Assembly (NCBI RefSeq): GCF_900183575.1
Contig: NZ_FXUZ01000002.1
Span: 124,001-188,000 of the forward strand
Length of the DNA: 64,000 nucleotides
Reading direction: 5' to 3'
Origin: Staphylococcus cornubiensis
Lineage (GTDB): Bacteria > Bacillota > Bacilli > Staphylococcales > Staphylococcaceae
Numbering within the stretch: position 1 is the first letter of the stretch; every line of letters begins with the position of its first letter. Under the pieces are notes generated by a model. The model saw nothing but the letters and a program-made list of their open reading frames with translations, searched no databases and was not told the origin of the DNA. The translations under genes were made by a program, and so were the position numbers. Positions 36,395 to 45,826 of the stretch are shown one piece after another.

Positions 36395-37426
36395 ATGACG
36401 AATAAAAGAGAACAAAGAAAAAATGAACATGTTCGATTAGCACTTGCACAAAGTGAGACGTCACAATCTGATTTTGATAGGATTCGATTTGTTCATCATG
36501 CTATTCCAGAAATTGATGTGGATGAAGTGACATTGTTGCCTAATTTTAAAGCACTCAATATGTCGCATGTCCTCTATATTAATGCCATGACAGGTGGATC
36601 GGAATGGACAGCGAAAACAAATGAACAACTCGCTCAAGTCGCAAAAGCTACCCAAATTCCAATGGCTGTCGGGAGTATGCATGCCGCATTAAAAAATCCA
36701 GCTGTACGTCACTCATATGAGGTTGCACGTGAACAGTATCCACACGGTCATATTTGGGCAAATGTCAGTGCTGATGCGACATTGCAGGAAGCACAAACGG
36801 CCATTGAGATGATTCAAGCAGATGCATTACAAATTCATGTTAACGCACCACAAGAACTTGTAATGCCAGAGGGCAATCGTCAATTTAAACATTGGTTAAC
36901 GCGAATCGAAGCAATTGTTAAAGGTGTCCAAGTCCCTGTGATTGTTAAAGAAGTAGGCTTTGGTATGAGTTATGACACGATTCAAAAGTTGATTGATGTG
37001 GGCGTTGCTTTTGTAGATATTAGTGGTCATGGTGGCACAAACTTTGTATCGATAGAAAATGAACGTCGACAATTCAAAGATATGGCTTATTTACAAGAAT
37101 GGGGTCAATCGACAGTGGTTTCATTACTTGAAGCAAGAAATTTGAGTAGTCGTGTACATGTGCTTGCAAGCGGAGGCATACGTCATCCACTTGACGCGAT
37201 TAAAGCATTACGCTTAGGTGCTGAGGCAGTGGGCATGTCACGACCGATTTTAAAGTTGCTCCACGAAGAGGGTGTGGAAGCAACGATTGAATACGTAGAA
37301 GATTTTAAAACACAAATGGCCTATATTATGACTTTATTAAATGCTAGAAATATTATGGAATTGCGTCAGTCGGCTATTGTGTTTGATCCATATTTGAAAA
37401 ACTGGATACAACAGCGTCAATTATAA
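36395..37426 (+). CDS. fni: Type 2 isopentenyl-diphosphate delta-isomerase
   Basis: 343 residues. FMN/NADPH-dependent isomerase of IPP and DMAPP, needed in the mevalonate route used by staphylococci. Conserved blocks: NAMTGGSEWTAKTNEQLAQVA (about 63-83), MPEGNRQFKHW, VPVIVKEVGFGMS and VDISGHGGTNFVSIENERR (about 207-225), then ASGGIRHPLDAIKALRLGAEAVGMSR, the FMN phosphate site. The start has GAGGGGAT upstream at long spacing. Monocistronic with terminator at 37434. Confidence 0.94.
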   Translation: MTNKREQRKNEHVRLALAQSETSQSDFDRIRFVHHAIPEIDVDEVTLLPNFKALNMSHVLYINAMTGGSEWTAKTNEQLAQVAKATQIPMAVGSMHAALKNPAVRHSYEVAREQYPHGHIWANVSADATLQEAQTAIEMIQADALQIHVNAPQELVMPEGNRQFKHWLTRIEAIVKGVQVPVIVKEVGFGMSYDTIQKLIDVGVAFVDISGHGGTNFVSIENERRQFKDMAYLQEWGQSTVVSLLEARNLSSRVHVLASGGIRHPLDAIKALRLGAEAVGMSRPILKLLHEEGVEATIEYVEDFKTQMAYIMTLLNARNIMELRQSAIVFDPYLKNWIQQRQL

Positions 37427-37433
37427 TTTTAAA

Positions 37434-37481
37434 AGAGAACGAATGAAGGTGTAAGGAAGCCATCATTCGTTCTTTTTTAAT
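37434..37481 (+). terminator. Terminator of fni
   Basis: AGAACGAATGA pairs with TCATTCGTTCT, followed by six T. Confidence 0.85.
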
Positions 37482-37555
37482 ACTGTTCATAGATCCTTTT
37501 TTAAAATCATTTTAAATTATCATTGCGTCGATGGAAGTATTTATTATATACTGTA

Positions 37556-37575
37556 AAACGTAATTATTACGATTT
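37556..37575. promoter_or_regulatory. Zur box upstream of the CobW-type GTPase gene
   Basis: AAACGTAATTATTACGATTT, with a perfect CGTAAT-T-ATTACG palindrome at 37559-37571, matches the Firmicute Zur site AATCGTAATnATTACGATT. It ends 24 bp before the start codon. Confidence 0.85.
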
Positions 37576-37599
37576 ACAACGAAATGAGGAGGGCTATAT

Positions 37600-38805
37600 A
37601 TGGGTAAAATACCTGTAACAGTATTAAGTGGTTATTTAGGATCAGGTAAAACAACTTTACTTAATCATATTTTGAACAATCGAGAGGGTAAAAGAATTGC
37701 GGTCATTGTGAATGATATGAGTGAGGTCAACATTGATAAAGATCTGATCGCTGAAGGAGGGGGGCTTTCGCGTACAGATGAAAAATTAGTTGAACTTTCT
37801 AATGGATGTATTTGTTGTACATTGCGAGATGATTTATTAAAAGAGGTAGAACGTATCGTCAAACGTGGTGGCATTGACCAAATCGTTATTGAATCGACTG
37901 GTATTTCAGAACCAGTTCCTGTCGCACAAACATTTTCATATGTGGATGAAGCTTTAGGTATTGATTTAACTGAAATTTGTCGATTAGATACGATGGTCAC
38001 AGTGGTTGACGCGAACCGTTTTATTAAAGACTATCAATCAGGAGACATGTTGTTAGATCGTGATCAAGCGGTGGGTGAAGATGACGAACGTACGATAGCG
38101 GATTTACTCATTGATCAAATCGAATTTTGCGATGTGCTCATATTAAATAAAATTGATTTAGTGAGTGAAGAAGAGGCGAATCGTTTAGAAGCGATGTTGC
38201 GTAAATTACAACCTACCGCGAAATTTATCCGTACTGTTAATTCAGTAGTGGATATTGATGAAGTGTTAGAGACGGGGCGTTTTAATTTTGAAGCGGCGAG
38301 TCAATCAGCAGGGTGGTTGCAAGAACTAGAAGCAGGGGGTCATGCGACTCATACACCGGAAACAGAAGAATATGGCATTTCATCTTTTGTATATCGTAGA
38401 CGTTTACCATTTCATGCAGAACGATTCAATGCTTTTCTTGAAGGTATGTCCGAATCGATTGTGCGTGCGAAAGGAATTGCGTGGTTAGCACAATACAATG
38501 ATGTCGCGTGTCTCGTTTCTCAAGCAGGAACAGCTGTCGATATTCACCCAGTCACTTTTTGGGTAGCTAGTATGCCAAAAGCGGAACGTGCAGCGATTTT
38601 ACAAGAAAGACCGGACGTACGTGCAGATTGGGATCCTGAATATGGCGACCGTCATACGCAACTCGTCATCATTGGTGTAGATTTAGATGAAGCGGCGATT
38701 ACTGCCGAATTAGACGCATGTCTTTTAAATAGTCAAGAAATTGATGCAGACTGGTCTCAATTAACAGATCCGTATGGTTGGGAAATTCGTCGTCAAGAAG
38801 CATAA
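37600..38805 (+). CDS. CobW/COG0523 GTPase, zinc metallochaperone (ZagA/YciC type)
   Basis: 401 residues. P-loop GYLGSGKTT at 11-19, metal motif [12 protein letters not shown] with Cys70, Cys72 and Cys73, guanine-specificity block LNKIDL near 183, and a C-terminal CobW_C domain (from about 258, [17 protein letters not shown]). COG0523 proteins such as Bacillus ZagA deliver zinc to client enzymes under starvation. A strong Zur box at 37556-37575 supports zinc repression. Single gene; the start has GAGGAGGG upstream, and a bidirectional terminator separates it from gltS. Confidence 0.92.
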   Translation: MGKIPVTVLSGYLGSGKTTLLNHILNNREGKRIAVIVNDMSEVNIDKDLIAEGGGLSRTDEKLVELSNGCICCTLRDDLLKEVERIVKRGGIDQIVIESTGISEPVPVAQTFSYVDEALGIDLTEICRLDTMVTVVDANRFIKDYQSGDMLLDRDQAVGEDDERTIADLLIDQIEFCDVLILNKIDLVSEEEANRLEAMLRKLQPTAKFIRTVNSVVDIDEVLETGRFNFEAASQSAGWLQELEAGGHATHTPETEEYGISSFVYRRRLPFHAERFNAFLEGMSESIVRAKGIAWLAQYNDVACLVSQAGTAVDIHPVTFWVASMPKAERAAILQERPDVRADWDPEYGDRHTQLVIIGVDLDEAAITAELDACLLNSQEIDADWSQLTDPYGWEIRRQEA

Positions 38806-38837
38806 TAAAAAAAGAGGTGCGCGCACCTCTTTTTTTA
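38806..38837. terminator. Bidirectional terminator between ZagA-type gene and gltS
   Basis: AAAAGAGGTGCGCGCACCTCTTTT, a perfect palindrome with A- and T-runs at each end. Confidence 0.9.
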
Positions 38838-40046
38838 CGGTTTAAATATGTTAATAAATGTCGTAATAATCGGTACACCGAGTAAGTCGACTAAGAATGC
38901 ACCGACAATTGGAACGACTAAATATGCACGTGGAGAATTACCAAACTTTTTCGTAATCGCATCTAAATTGGCCATCGCATTTGGTGTCGCACCAAGACCG
39001 TGTCCAATGAAACCACCAATCATTACAGCAGCGTCATAGTTTTTACCGAGCAAGCGGAAGACGACAAAGATTGAGAATAATGCTACGAAAATAATTTGGC
39101 AAATAACAATGATGATTAACGGTAATGCTAAGTTGTACACTTCTGTTAATTTGATACTCATTAAAGCAATTGATAAGAATACACTTAATGAAATATCGCC
39201 AATTTGGTTTGTCAATTTTAAATCAATTAAGTTAAGGTTTGCAAATTCTGAAATGTTACGAATAATAACTGCGATAAACATTGAAGCTACATATAAAGGA
39301 ATGTTAATACCAGACCAATCACTAAACAGTTGACCTAAATATGAACCGAGTCCCATACAGAACAAAATGACTGTAATTTGAATGAAGAAAACTTCATTGA
39401 CAGTAAAGTTTTTTTGTAGTCGACGGTTAATATCAACATTAGAGTAATCTTTTTGAATTGTTTCAGCATTGCTTGGTGCGAGATCATACTTTTTAATTAA
39501 GAAACGCACTACTGGACCACCTAAAAGCCCCCCTGCGACAAGACCTAATGTTGCAGCTGCAAGTGCGGCTGTGACAGCTGAATCAATGCCATAATCTTGA
39601 ATTGTTTGGCCATATGCAGCTGCATTGCCATGTCCACCTTCCATTGACATAGCACCCGCTGTTAAACCTAATAATGGATCGATGTGCAATACTTTCGCCA
39701 TAGAGACACCAATCACGTTTTGGAATGTCGCTAACACACCACAGAGAATCCAATAGACGATTAACACTTTGCCACCGAGTTTCAATAGTTTAAATGAAGC
39801 CCCTAAACCAATAGTTGTGAAAAAGGCTAACATAAAAAAGTTTTGAAAAAATGCCCCATCAAGTTTGATTTGTAAAACCCCTGTAGAAGTTAATATTGCG
39901 GAGATAATCGCAAAAATGAGTCCACCTACTACAGGTGATGGAATACTTAGACGATTAAAAATATCAACCTTATTTACAATAGCTTGCCCCACGATTAATA
40001 ATAGACAGGCAAGAAACAATGTTGTAATACTGTTAAGCTCTAACAT
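38835..40046 (-). CDS. gltS: Sodium/glutamate symporter GltS
   Basis: 403 residues, the size of GltS, with two inverted halves of about five membrane helices each. Characteristic re-entrant-loop segments are GAMSMEGGHGNAAAYGQ (about 131-147) and GGFIGHGLGATPNAMANLDA (about 343-362), and the N terminus has SIPSPVVGGLIFAI. It imports glutamate with Na+. Single gene with start at 40046 preceded by GGGGGGAG. Confidence 0.92.
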   Translation of the reverse strand: MLELNSITTLFLACLLLIVGQAIVNKVDIFNRLSIPSPVVGGLIFAIISAILTSTGVLQIKLDGAFFQNFFMLAFFTTIGLGASFKLLKLGGKVLIVYWILCGVLATFQNVIGVSMAKVLHIDPLLGLTAGAMSMEGGHGNAAAYGQTIQDYGIDSAVTAALAAATLGLVAGGLLGGPVVRFLIKKYDLAPSNAETIQKDYSNVDINRRLQKNFTVNEVFFIQITVILFCMGLGSYLGQLFSDWSGINIPLYVASMFIAVIIRNISEFANLNLIDLKLTNQIGDISLSVFLSIALMSIKLTEVYNLALPLIIIVICQIIFVALFSIFVVFRLLGKNYDAAVMIGGFIGHGLGATPNAMANLDAITKKFGNSPRAYLVVPIVGAFLVDLLGVPIITTFINIFKP

Positions 40047-40308
40047 TGTTACACTCCCCCCTTTGAGTTAGTAAAATAGAAAGGGCTTTCAATCCCATAC
40101 TAAACTATTATACTTTTTTTAAAAGCAAAAATCTATATCTAAATTAAATCGAGTGTGATTATTCGAAAATAGTAGCTATATACCTTTATAGGGTAACGAG
40201 TGGGGAATAGAGATATATCACCATTTATAGTTGTCGAACATACTTCATGTTAATCGACTTTTTCAATGTACTTGAATAGTCGTGCATGATACGGTATAAA
40301 CATTGGCT

Positions 40309-41133
40309 TTATTGATGTTCTTCTCGATATTGGGTTGCTGTGACCCCAAAATGCTTTTTAAACGCTCTAGAAAATAACAGTGGGTCTTTATAGCCTACAC
40401 GATCAGCAATTTCTTGACTTTGCAAATCTGTTTCCTTAAACAATTTCGAAGCGTGATACATACGAATATGAATTAAATAATTTTGTGGAGACTGGTCGAT
40501 GTGCTTTTTAAACATTTTATATAGATAACTGCGACTGACATTGACATGCTTAGCGACATCATAAATAGAAATAGTGTGCATATAGTTTTCATTAATATAT
40601 CGGATAGCTTCTCTCACATTAGAATATTTTTCATTTTTAACGACATGAAATGGTTTAGGAAAATGTTGGTGAAGTTGAAAAAGTAACTCATACAAATCGC
40701 GCATATGCTGAATATCATCAGAGTTCTCTGTGGAATAATCAATAGACCGATGACACATACGATAAATAATTTGGCGAATTTCGTTCGTGGGTTGATTTTG
40801 GATAACGCGCGTTTCATATAAAGCAGTACGATTTAAATAATCAAAAACAAGTTTTCCACTAAATCCAACCCAATAATATGTCCACGGTTCGTCCATAGTC
40901 GATTCATAATGGACTTCCATACCACGACAGAGTAAAAAGAGATCACCAGGCTTCAATATATACTTTTTTTGATTGTATGTCAGTGTCCCTGTGCCAGACA
41001 TCACGACATGGAGCACAGCAGGCTTGGTCACTTCATATTGATATCCCCCATGAGGCGTCCCAATTTCAATGCCGCATTCATCTATATTGGCTTCAAATTG
41101 ATTCTTTTTAAACATCTTCCATAATAATTGCAT
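40309..41133 (-). CDS. AraC-family transcriptional regulator
   Basis: 274 residues. N-terminal cupin sugar-sensing domain (about 20-160) with VMSGTGTLTYNQKKYILKPGDLFLL and a histidine pair, and a C-terminal AraC DNA-binding domain (about 170-272) with two helix-turn-helices: ISIYDVAKHVNVSRSYLYKMFKKH and LQSQEIADRVGYKDPLLFSRAFKKHFG. Such regulators usually respond to galactosides or other sugars. It is divergent from the GH2-type fragment, which it may control. Confidence 0.9.
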   Translation of the reverse strand: MQLLWKMFKKNQFEANIDECGIEIGTPHGGYQYEVTKPAVLHVVMSGTGTLTYNQKKYILKPGDLFLLCRGMEVHYESTMDEPWTYYWVGFSGKLVFDYLNRTALYETRVIQNQPTNEIRQIIYRMCHRSIDYSTENSDDIQHMRDLYELLFQLHQHFPKPFHVVKNEKYSNVREAIRYINENYMHTISIYDVAKHVNVSRSYLYKMFKKHIDQSPQNYLIHIRMYHASKLFKETDLQSQEIADRVGYKDPLLFSRAFKKHFGVTATQYREEHQ

Positions 41134-41268
41134 TCATCCAACCCCTCAAACTTCAAACATGGAAACATTTTAACATATACAGTGACGATTGGTATATATT
41201 CTCTTACGTTCTAAAGTGTTAAATTAAAAGCACAAAAAAATATATATTTTAATTTCGAGGTGATGAAT

Positions 41269-42087
41269 ATGAACCATCGTTTAAAAGGTATTGAAATACA
41301 AAAAAATCAACATCAATTGCCAAATAGAACAACTTATATTCCATACATGAGTCGTCATGTCTTTGCATTACCATATATCAAATTTTTAAGTCATGCGGTG
41401 ACGCCTTTAAATCAACAATGGCATTGTCAAATGGAAGAAAATATTTATCACCATGAATATATGGACGTCGATACACTGTTTCACAAGAGAGAGGACTGTT
41501 ATTTGAAGTGTACACGAACATTTATGATAGATGATTTTGATTATAGTAAAGATTATCATTTGAATATTGAAGGAGCACAACAACCTTTTATAATTTATTT
41601 GAATGAAAGTTATGTTGGAACAGTCGAAGGAAGTCGAGCGCGTATCGAATTTGATGTCACACATGCGGTTCATGAAGCAAAGAATGTAATTGAACTCGTC
41701 GCGACAGAAATGTCTGATGATGATACAACATTACATCATATGGTGCCATTTCAAGAGATGTATGTGCTCGAACGTGCGAACGATCGAATTGTAGACTATA
41801 CAGTAGATGTAAGTCGTCATGCGCGTGGTGATTTAAGTGTACGTATTCAAATTCAAGATATTGAAGGTGCACCGGTCATCAGTTATTTATTAGAAAATGA
41901 ACAGCACATGACCTTCGCAAAAGGGACAATGGACATGGATAGCTGTTACCATTTATTAATTCCAGCGCATCTAGTAGGGCAACAAGGGCGGCATTTCACA
42001 CTATTTTTAGAAACAGAAGATGAAACGATCGCACATTATATTGATTTCAACGGGGAACATGAGCCAGTCAATGTGAAAACGGTATAA
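41269..42087 (+). CDS. Truncated glycoside hydrolase family 2 protein: sugar-binding and Ig-like domains only
   Basis: 272 residues from ATG 41269 (GAGGTGA upstream). It aligns by pattern with the N-terminal third of beta-galactosidase: jelly-roll sugar-binding domain with YLNESYVGTVEGSRARIEFDVT (about 110-131), then VPFQEMYVLERANDRIVDYTVDV, which corresponds to the GH2 RDVYL/Ig-domain junction. The TIM-barrel catalytic domain (normally several hundred more residues with both Glu residues) is absent. A proper terminator follows at 42111-42149, so this is an intact short gene. It is divergent from an AraC regulator and cannot be a hydrolase by itself; sugar binding is a possibility. Confidence 0.7.
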   Translation: MNHRLKGIEIQKNQHQLPNRTTYIPYMSRHVFALPYIKFLSHAVTPLNQQWHCQMEENIYHHEYMDVDTLFHKREDCYLKCTRTFMIDDFDYSKDYHLNIEGAQQPFIIYLNESYVGTVEGSRARIEFDVTHAVHEAKNVIELVATEMSDDDTTLHHMVPFQEMYVLERANDRIVDYTVDVSRHARGDLSVRIQIQDIEGAPVISYLLENEQHMTFAKGTMDMDSCYHLLIPAHLVGQQGRHFTLFLETEDETIAHYIDFNGEHEPVNVKTV

Positions 42088-42110
42088 AGATGAATAATAA
42101 AGATGATATG

Positions 42111-42149
42111 GAAGCGTATTGAGTTGATGAACTTTTGATACGCTTTTTC
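42111..42149 (+). terminator. Terminator of the GH2-fragment gene
   Basis: AAGCGTAT pairs with ATACGCTT around an 18-nt loop, followed by TTT. Confidence 0.7.
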
Positions 42150-42183
42150 GATGTGCTTGAAAAAATTTAACATAGTACCTTGC

Positions 42184-42228
42184 AATGTATAATAGTGTAT
42201 GCTATTTTAATTTTAAGTATTATACATT
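42184..42228. promoter_or_regulatory. Candidate PadR operator
   Basis: Perfect 10-bp inverted repeat AATGTATAAT (42184-42193) and ATTATACATT (42219-42228), 25 bp apart, directly upstream of the PadR gene. The left arm overlaps a TATAAT. Confidence 0.55.
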
Positions 42229-42265
42229 GATTAGTACTGATTAATGTATTCTTGGAGGTGTAATG

Positions 42266-42586
42266 ATGAACATCCAGTTTAAAAAGGGTGCATTAGAGAT
42301 GATTGTATTACTCATTATTAAAAAGGAGCCGCAATATGGCTACTCACTTGTACAAAACATTTCTAAGCACATGGTGATTGCTGAAGGTACGGTTTATCCT
42401 TTGTTGCGTCGGCTCGTCAAAGAAAATTGTCTAACAACGTATTATGAACCATCAACCGAGGGACCTGCACGCAAATATTATGAACTGACACGTGAAGGGA
42501 ATTTACGGTTACAACAGTTGAAATCAGAATGGCATGAATTTGTCAGTATCGTGAAAATTTTTATAGAGGAGAGTGATCATGAATGA
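42266..42586 (+). CDS. PadR-family transcriptional regulator
   Basis: 106 residues from ATG 42266 (GGAGG 7 nt upstream; ATG 42263 is the alternative). PadR winged helix: KKGALEMIVLLIIKKEPQYGYSLVQ at the N terminus and GTVYPLLRRLVKENCLTTYYEPSTEGPARKYYELTREG (about 43-80), the family signature. It is the first gene of a three-gene operon (4-bp overlaps) with DUF1700 and DUF4097 genes and probably represses it through the 42184-42228 inverted repeat. Confidence 0.9.
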   Translation: MNIQFKKGALEMIVLLIIKKEPQYGYSLVQNISKHMVIAEGTVYPLLRRLVKENCLTTYYEPSTEGPARKYYELTREGNLRLQQLKSEWHEFVSIVKIFIEESDHE

Positions 42587-43140
42587 CTAAAGAAGAATAT
42601 TTGAATACGCTTTATCAATATTTAAGAGGAATGTCAGAGTCAGAAAAACGTGACATTGTGGCTGAATACGAAAATCACTTTATTGAAGGCTTACATGATG
42701 GTAAATCCGAACAAGAAATCATTGGTATGTTAGGTTCGCCAAAAGAGATGGCGCGTGCAATTAATGCAGAAAATGCTGTGAATCATGCTGAGGAAAGTAA
42801 AAACACATCAAACATGACACAAGCCATTTTAACGGTATTAGGACTCAGTATATTGAATTTTATTTTAATTTCAGGTCCGCTCATGGTCATATTCGGCATA
42901 CTTTTAAGCATTGTACTGACGAGTGTTGCCTTTCTTATCACACCATTTGCCTTAGTATTTAAATATTTTGTTTTATCAGAAGCCATTCTAATTGAAGACA
43001 TTTTTGCGGTTATCGGTTGGTTTGGATTAGGTCTCATACTTATTGTGTTATTCATTGTCATCATTAAATGGAGTTATGTTTTATCTGTAAAATATTTAAA
43101 ATGGAATATTAAGCTTGTGAAAAGAGGTGTAAATGTATGA
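42583..43140 (+). CDS. DUF1700 (HAAS-domain) membrane protein
   Basis: 185 residues. The N-terminal helical HAAS/DUF1700 domain (about 1-65) has MTKEEYLNTLYQYLRGMSESEKRDIVAEYENHF (shown here in part) and ends SPKEMARAINAE. Three or four membrane helices follow (about 80-170). DUF1700 proteins occur with PadR regulators and are thought to take part in envelope-stress sensing, without a defined reaction. Start overlaps the padR stop by 4 bp and its stop overlaps the next start by 4 bp. Confidence 0.85.
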   Translation: MTKEEYLNTLYQYLRGMSESEKRDIVAEYENHFIEGLHDGKSEQEIIGMLGSPKEMARAINAENAVNHAEESKNTSNMTQAILTVLGLSILNFILISGPLMVIFGILLSIVLTSVAFLITPFALVFKYFVLSEAILIEDIFAVIGWFGLGLILIVLFIVIIKWSYVLSVKYLKWNIKLVKRGVNV

Positions 43141-43952
43141 AGCGTGGACTGTTAATTGTGTTTTTAGTTGGATGTGTCATGTTTGTAGTTGGACTTGCTG
43201 GCACGGTATATTACACATTTTTTCATGACCAACAAAACCATACGTCTACAGAAAAGACATATGAAACCGATGGGATAAAAAAATTAGCTTTAGATGTCAA
43301 AGGGAGAGATGTGACTTTTGTTAAAGGTGATACATTGAAGATTAAAGGTGATATCACAAGTGCAGATCACCTTAAAGCTGTGAAAAATGATAATCAAATG
43401 AACATATCGATTTCTAGTGATAGACGCCAAGCCATCTCAATTCATCTCAATCCATTTCGTCCTTTAGATAGAAAGAAACTCATTATCACTTTACCAACTT
43501 CACAAATGAATCAAGTGACGTTAAATGGAACCGATACGACTATGACGGCAGATGCGCTGGAACTTGCGAATTTAACATTGAATTTAACGAGAGCGGATTT
43601 ATATATTGATGATAGTCATATTCAACAACTCGATACGACAATGGAATATGGTGGACTTTATACCGAACATACGGATTTTAAAAATGTGTCAGCACAGGCG
43701 GCGTATAGCGATATTTCTTTAGAAGACGTTCCCCAAGATATTCCGATGTTATGGGATATTAATAGTGGTACGGTGGATGTCACGTACAAAGGGCAACTTT
43801 CGAACACGGCATTCCACGTAGAAGCGGAAGAAGGACAGGTCGACTTGGAAGCTGTGGATGGGCTGAAAAATAACAAGGTCGGTCGTGGGGAGCATCAAGT
43901 GAAGATTAAAGTTTCAAATGAAGGCGATGCGACATTTACGGCACTTGAGTAA
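43137..43952 (+). CDS. DUF4097-family beta-helix surface/envelope protein
   Basis: 271 residues. An N-terminal membrane anchor (about 4-27) is followed by an extracytoplasmic DUF4097 beta-repeat domain: short strands spaced regularly, such as LALDVKGRDVTFV, LIITLPTSQMNQVTLNGTD and LDTTMEYGGLYTEHTDFKNV. The PadR-DUF1700-DUF4097 trio recurs in Firmicutes and resembles LiaG-type cell-envelope stress modules; this role is inferred. It starts within the upstream gene (4-bp overlap). Confidence 0.85.
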   Translation: MKRGLLIVFLVGCVMFVVGLAGTVYYTFFHDQQNHTSTEKTYETDGIKKLALDVKGRDVTFVKGDTLKIKGDITSADHLKAVKNDNQMNISISSDRRQAISIHLNPFRPLDRKKLIITLPTSQMNQVTLNGTDTTMTADALELANLTLNLTRADLYIDDSHIQQLDTTMEYGGLYTEHTDFKNVSAQAAYSDISLEDVPQDIPMLWDINSGTVDVTYKGQLSNTAFHVEAEEGQVDLEAVDGLKNNKVGRGEHQVKIKVSNEGDATFTALE

Positions 43953-44068
43953 AGCGTGATTGATTACTGTAGAAGATGTAGCGGTATGACTTCGTTAATA
44001 AAAGTGATAAGCAGATGACATGACTACGCATAAAAAGCATCAATTTATAAAAAAATAAAACTTGAGAC

Positions 44069-44110
44069 TTGTCAAAGTGATATAAAAGTGTATAATCCTT
44101 ATCATGATAA
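44069..44110 (+). promoter_or_regulatory. Promoter of the nhaC-type gene with adjacent palindrome
   Basis: TTGTCA (44069-44074), 16-bp spacer, TATAAT (44091-44096), then a perfect 12-bp palindrome TTATCATGATAA (44099-44110) across the probable start point. The palindrome could be an operator; the binding protein is not identified. Confidence 0.6.
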
Positions 44111-44131
44111 TAAGATATTGAGGGGAAAGAC

Positions 44132-45463
44132 ATGTCGAAAGAATTAAGAAGTCAAAAACAGTATGGTGCACTAGCATTATTGCCACTAATCATCTTTTTA
44201 GTTTTGTACATTGGTGTAGGTCTCGTCTTTACGATGCTCGGTACTAAAGATGCATTTAATCTTTTACCACGTCACGTAGCCATCTTCATTGCGATTGTCA
44301 TTGCATGGACGTGCTATGATCGCAAAACACCAGTGACTCAAAAAATTAAAATCTTTACTGAAAATGCAGGTTCTTCTGGAATTGCAGAACTTGGACTCAT
44401 TTTACTTTTAGCAGGCGGATTTGCGAGCGCGGCTTCTGCAATGGGAGGACAGGAAGCGATGGTCAATATGGGCTTGTCTGTCATTCCACCGAGTCTCCTT
44501 ATTCCAGGTATTTTTGTGATGAGTGCATTTGTAGCCACATCACTCGGCACATCTACAGGAACACAAGCCGCATTTATTCCAATTGGGGTCGCTGTAGCAC
44601 AAGCGGCTGACTTAAATGTGGCGGCCGCTGCAGCTGCGGTTATCGCTGGGGCCTACTTTGGAGATAATTTGTCCATTATTTCTGATACAACGATTGCAGC
44701 GACAACGGGTGTAGGTGCGAAAATGAAAGATAAATTTAGAGCGAACTTTCTTATCGCATTACCAGCCGCAATCATTACTTTTATTATTTACGCAATTGTT
44801 GGCGGAACGGGGCATATTAAAGAAGATTTAAGTTTTAACTTTATCGATATTTTGCCATATATATTTGTGCTCATTGCCGCGATTGCTGGTATGAATGTCA
44901 TGCTCGTATTAATATCGGGGATTGTACTAACTGGAATCATCGGTGTTGCACGAGGCAATATTGGGGTCTTTGAATGGACTTCGAAAATTGGAGAAGGAAT
45001 GGAAGGCACTTTCTCTATTTTCCTTATCGCTTTCTTAATTTCAGGTTTAGTTGCGTTAATTCGTTACTACGGCGGTATTGATTGGATTGTCCAAACGATG
45101 AAAAAACGTGCGAATGGGCCGAAAAGCGCTGAATATGCGATGAGTTTTCTATCGGGACTGTTATCAGCGGCATTAGTGCATAACGTGGTCGCAATCATTA
45201 TTTCAGCACCTATCGCTAAAGAAATCGGACAAATGTATAAAATTGCGCCGAAACGTATGGCCAGCTTGTTAGACATTTTTGCTGCCAGCGCACTGATGGT
45301 ATTGCCTCACGATAGTGGGATGTTAATGGCAGAACAATTTGGTCATGTATCCTATTTAGAAGTATTGAAGTATTCATATTACCCACTCATTTTGATTTTA
45401 TGTACTATCATTTCAATTCATGTCGGTATGTTTAGAAAAGAGAAAAAGCATGCAGTAGATTAA
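44132..45463 (+). CDS. NhaC-family Na+/H+ antiporter
   Basis: 443 residues, about eleven membrane helices. NhaC-superfamily features include GTSTGTQAAFIPIGVAVAQ (about 144-162), AAVIAGAYFGDNLSIISDTTIAATTGVGAKM (about 170-200, written here in part), and a C-terminal ALMVLPHDSGMLMAEQFG. It would exchange Na+ (or another cation or organic substrate) for protons. Single gene; the start has GAGGGGAAAG upstream. Confidence 0.86.
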   Translation: MSKELRSQKQYGALALLPLIIFLVLYIGVGLVFTMLGTKDAFNLLPRHVAIFIAIVIAWTCYDRKTPVTQKIKIFTENAGSSGIAELGLILLLAGGFASAASAMGGQEAMVNMGLSVIPPSLLIPGIFVMSAFVATSLGTSTGTQAAFIPIGVAVAQAADLNVAAAAAAVIAGAYFGDNLSIISDTTIAATTGVGAKMKDKFRANFLIALPAAIITFIIYAIVGGTGHIKEDLSFNFIDILPYIFVLIAAIAGMNVMLVLISGIVLTGIIGVARGNIGVFEWTSKIGEGMEGTFSIFLIAFLISGLVALIRYYGGIDWIVQTMKKRANGPKSAEYAMSFLSGLLSAALVHNVVAIIISAPIAKEIGQMYKIAPKRMASLLDIFAASALMVLPHDSGMLMAEQFGHVSYLEVLKYSYYPLILILCTIISIHVGMFRKEKKHAVD

Positions 45464-45502
45464 TATCTATCACGGTTGACTGATGTTAAATGCGTCAATA
45501 TT

Positions 45503-45541
45503 AAAAAGTCTCTCCTGACAACAAGAGGAGAGGCTTTTTTG
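45503..45541 (+). terminator. Terminator of the nhaC-type gene
   Basis: AAAGTCTCTCCT pairs with AGGAGAGGCTTT, followed by a T-run. Confidence 0.85.
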
Positions 45542-45597
45542 TGCTTTGACAACGCCATACTTCAATATTACACGAGATTTTCTATCAAAAGAGCAAA

Positions 45598-45728
45598 AAT
45601 TGTTCGAGACGCCTGAGGCAACAAAGCGAAACTGAAAATCCACCAACGCTTCAACAAATGTTTCATTAAAATGAAAGCGTTGGTTAGTTGAAGTGATCGC
45701 CTAGGAACGCGAGCCTAGGATGGCAATC
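45598..45728 (-). repeat. Modular palindromic intergenic repeat, short form (copy 8)
   Basis: 131 bp in reverse orientation, left end ATTGTT (decayed) and right end GCAATC. Central stem CCAACGCTT/AAGCGTTGG; arms GCCTGAGGC and CGCCTAGG. Located between the convergent nhaC-type and DNA-glycosylase genes. Confidence 0.85.
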
Positions 45729-45826
45729 ATAATGTCAATATCATACACTGTGAAGAAACGTTCCAGCCATCTGTATGATAGTAAGCATTAAATGTGACAA
45801 TCAATGTTTATCCTAATATCAGTCAT

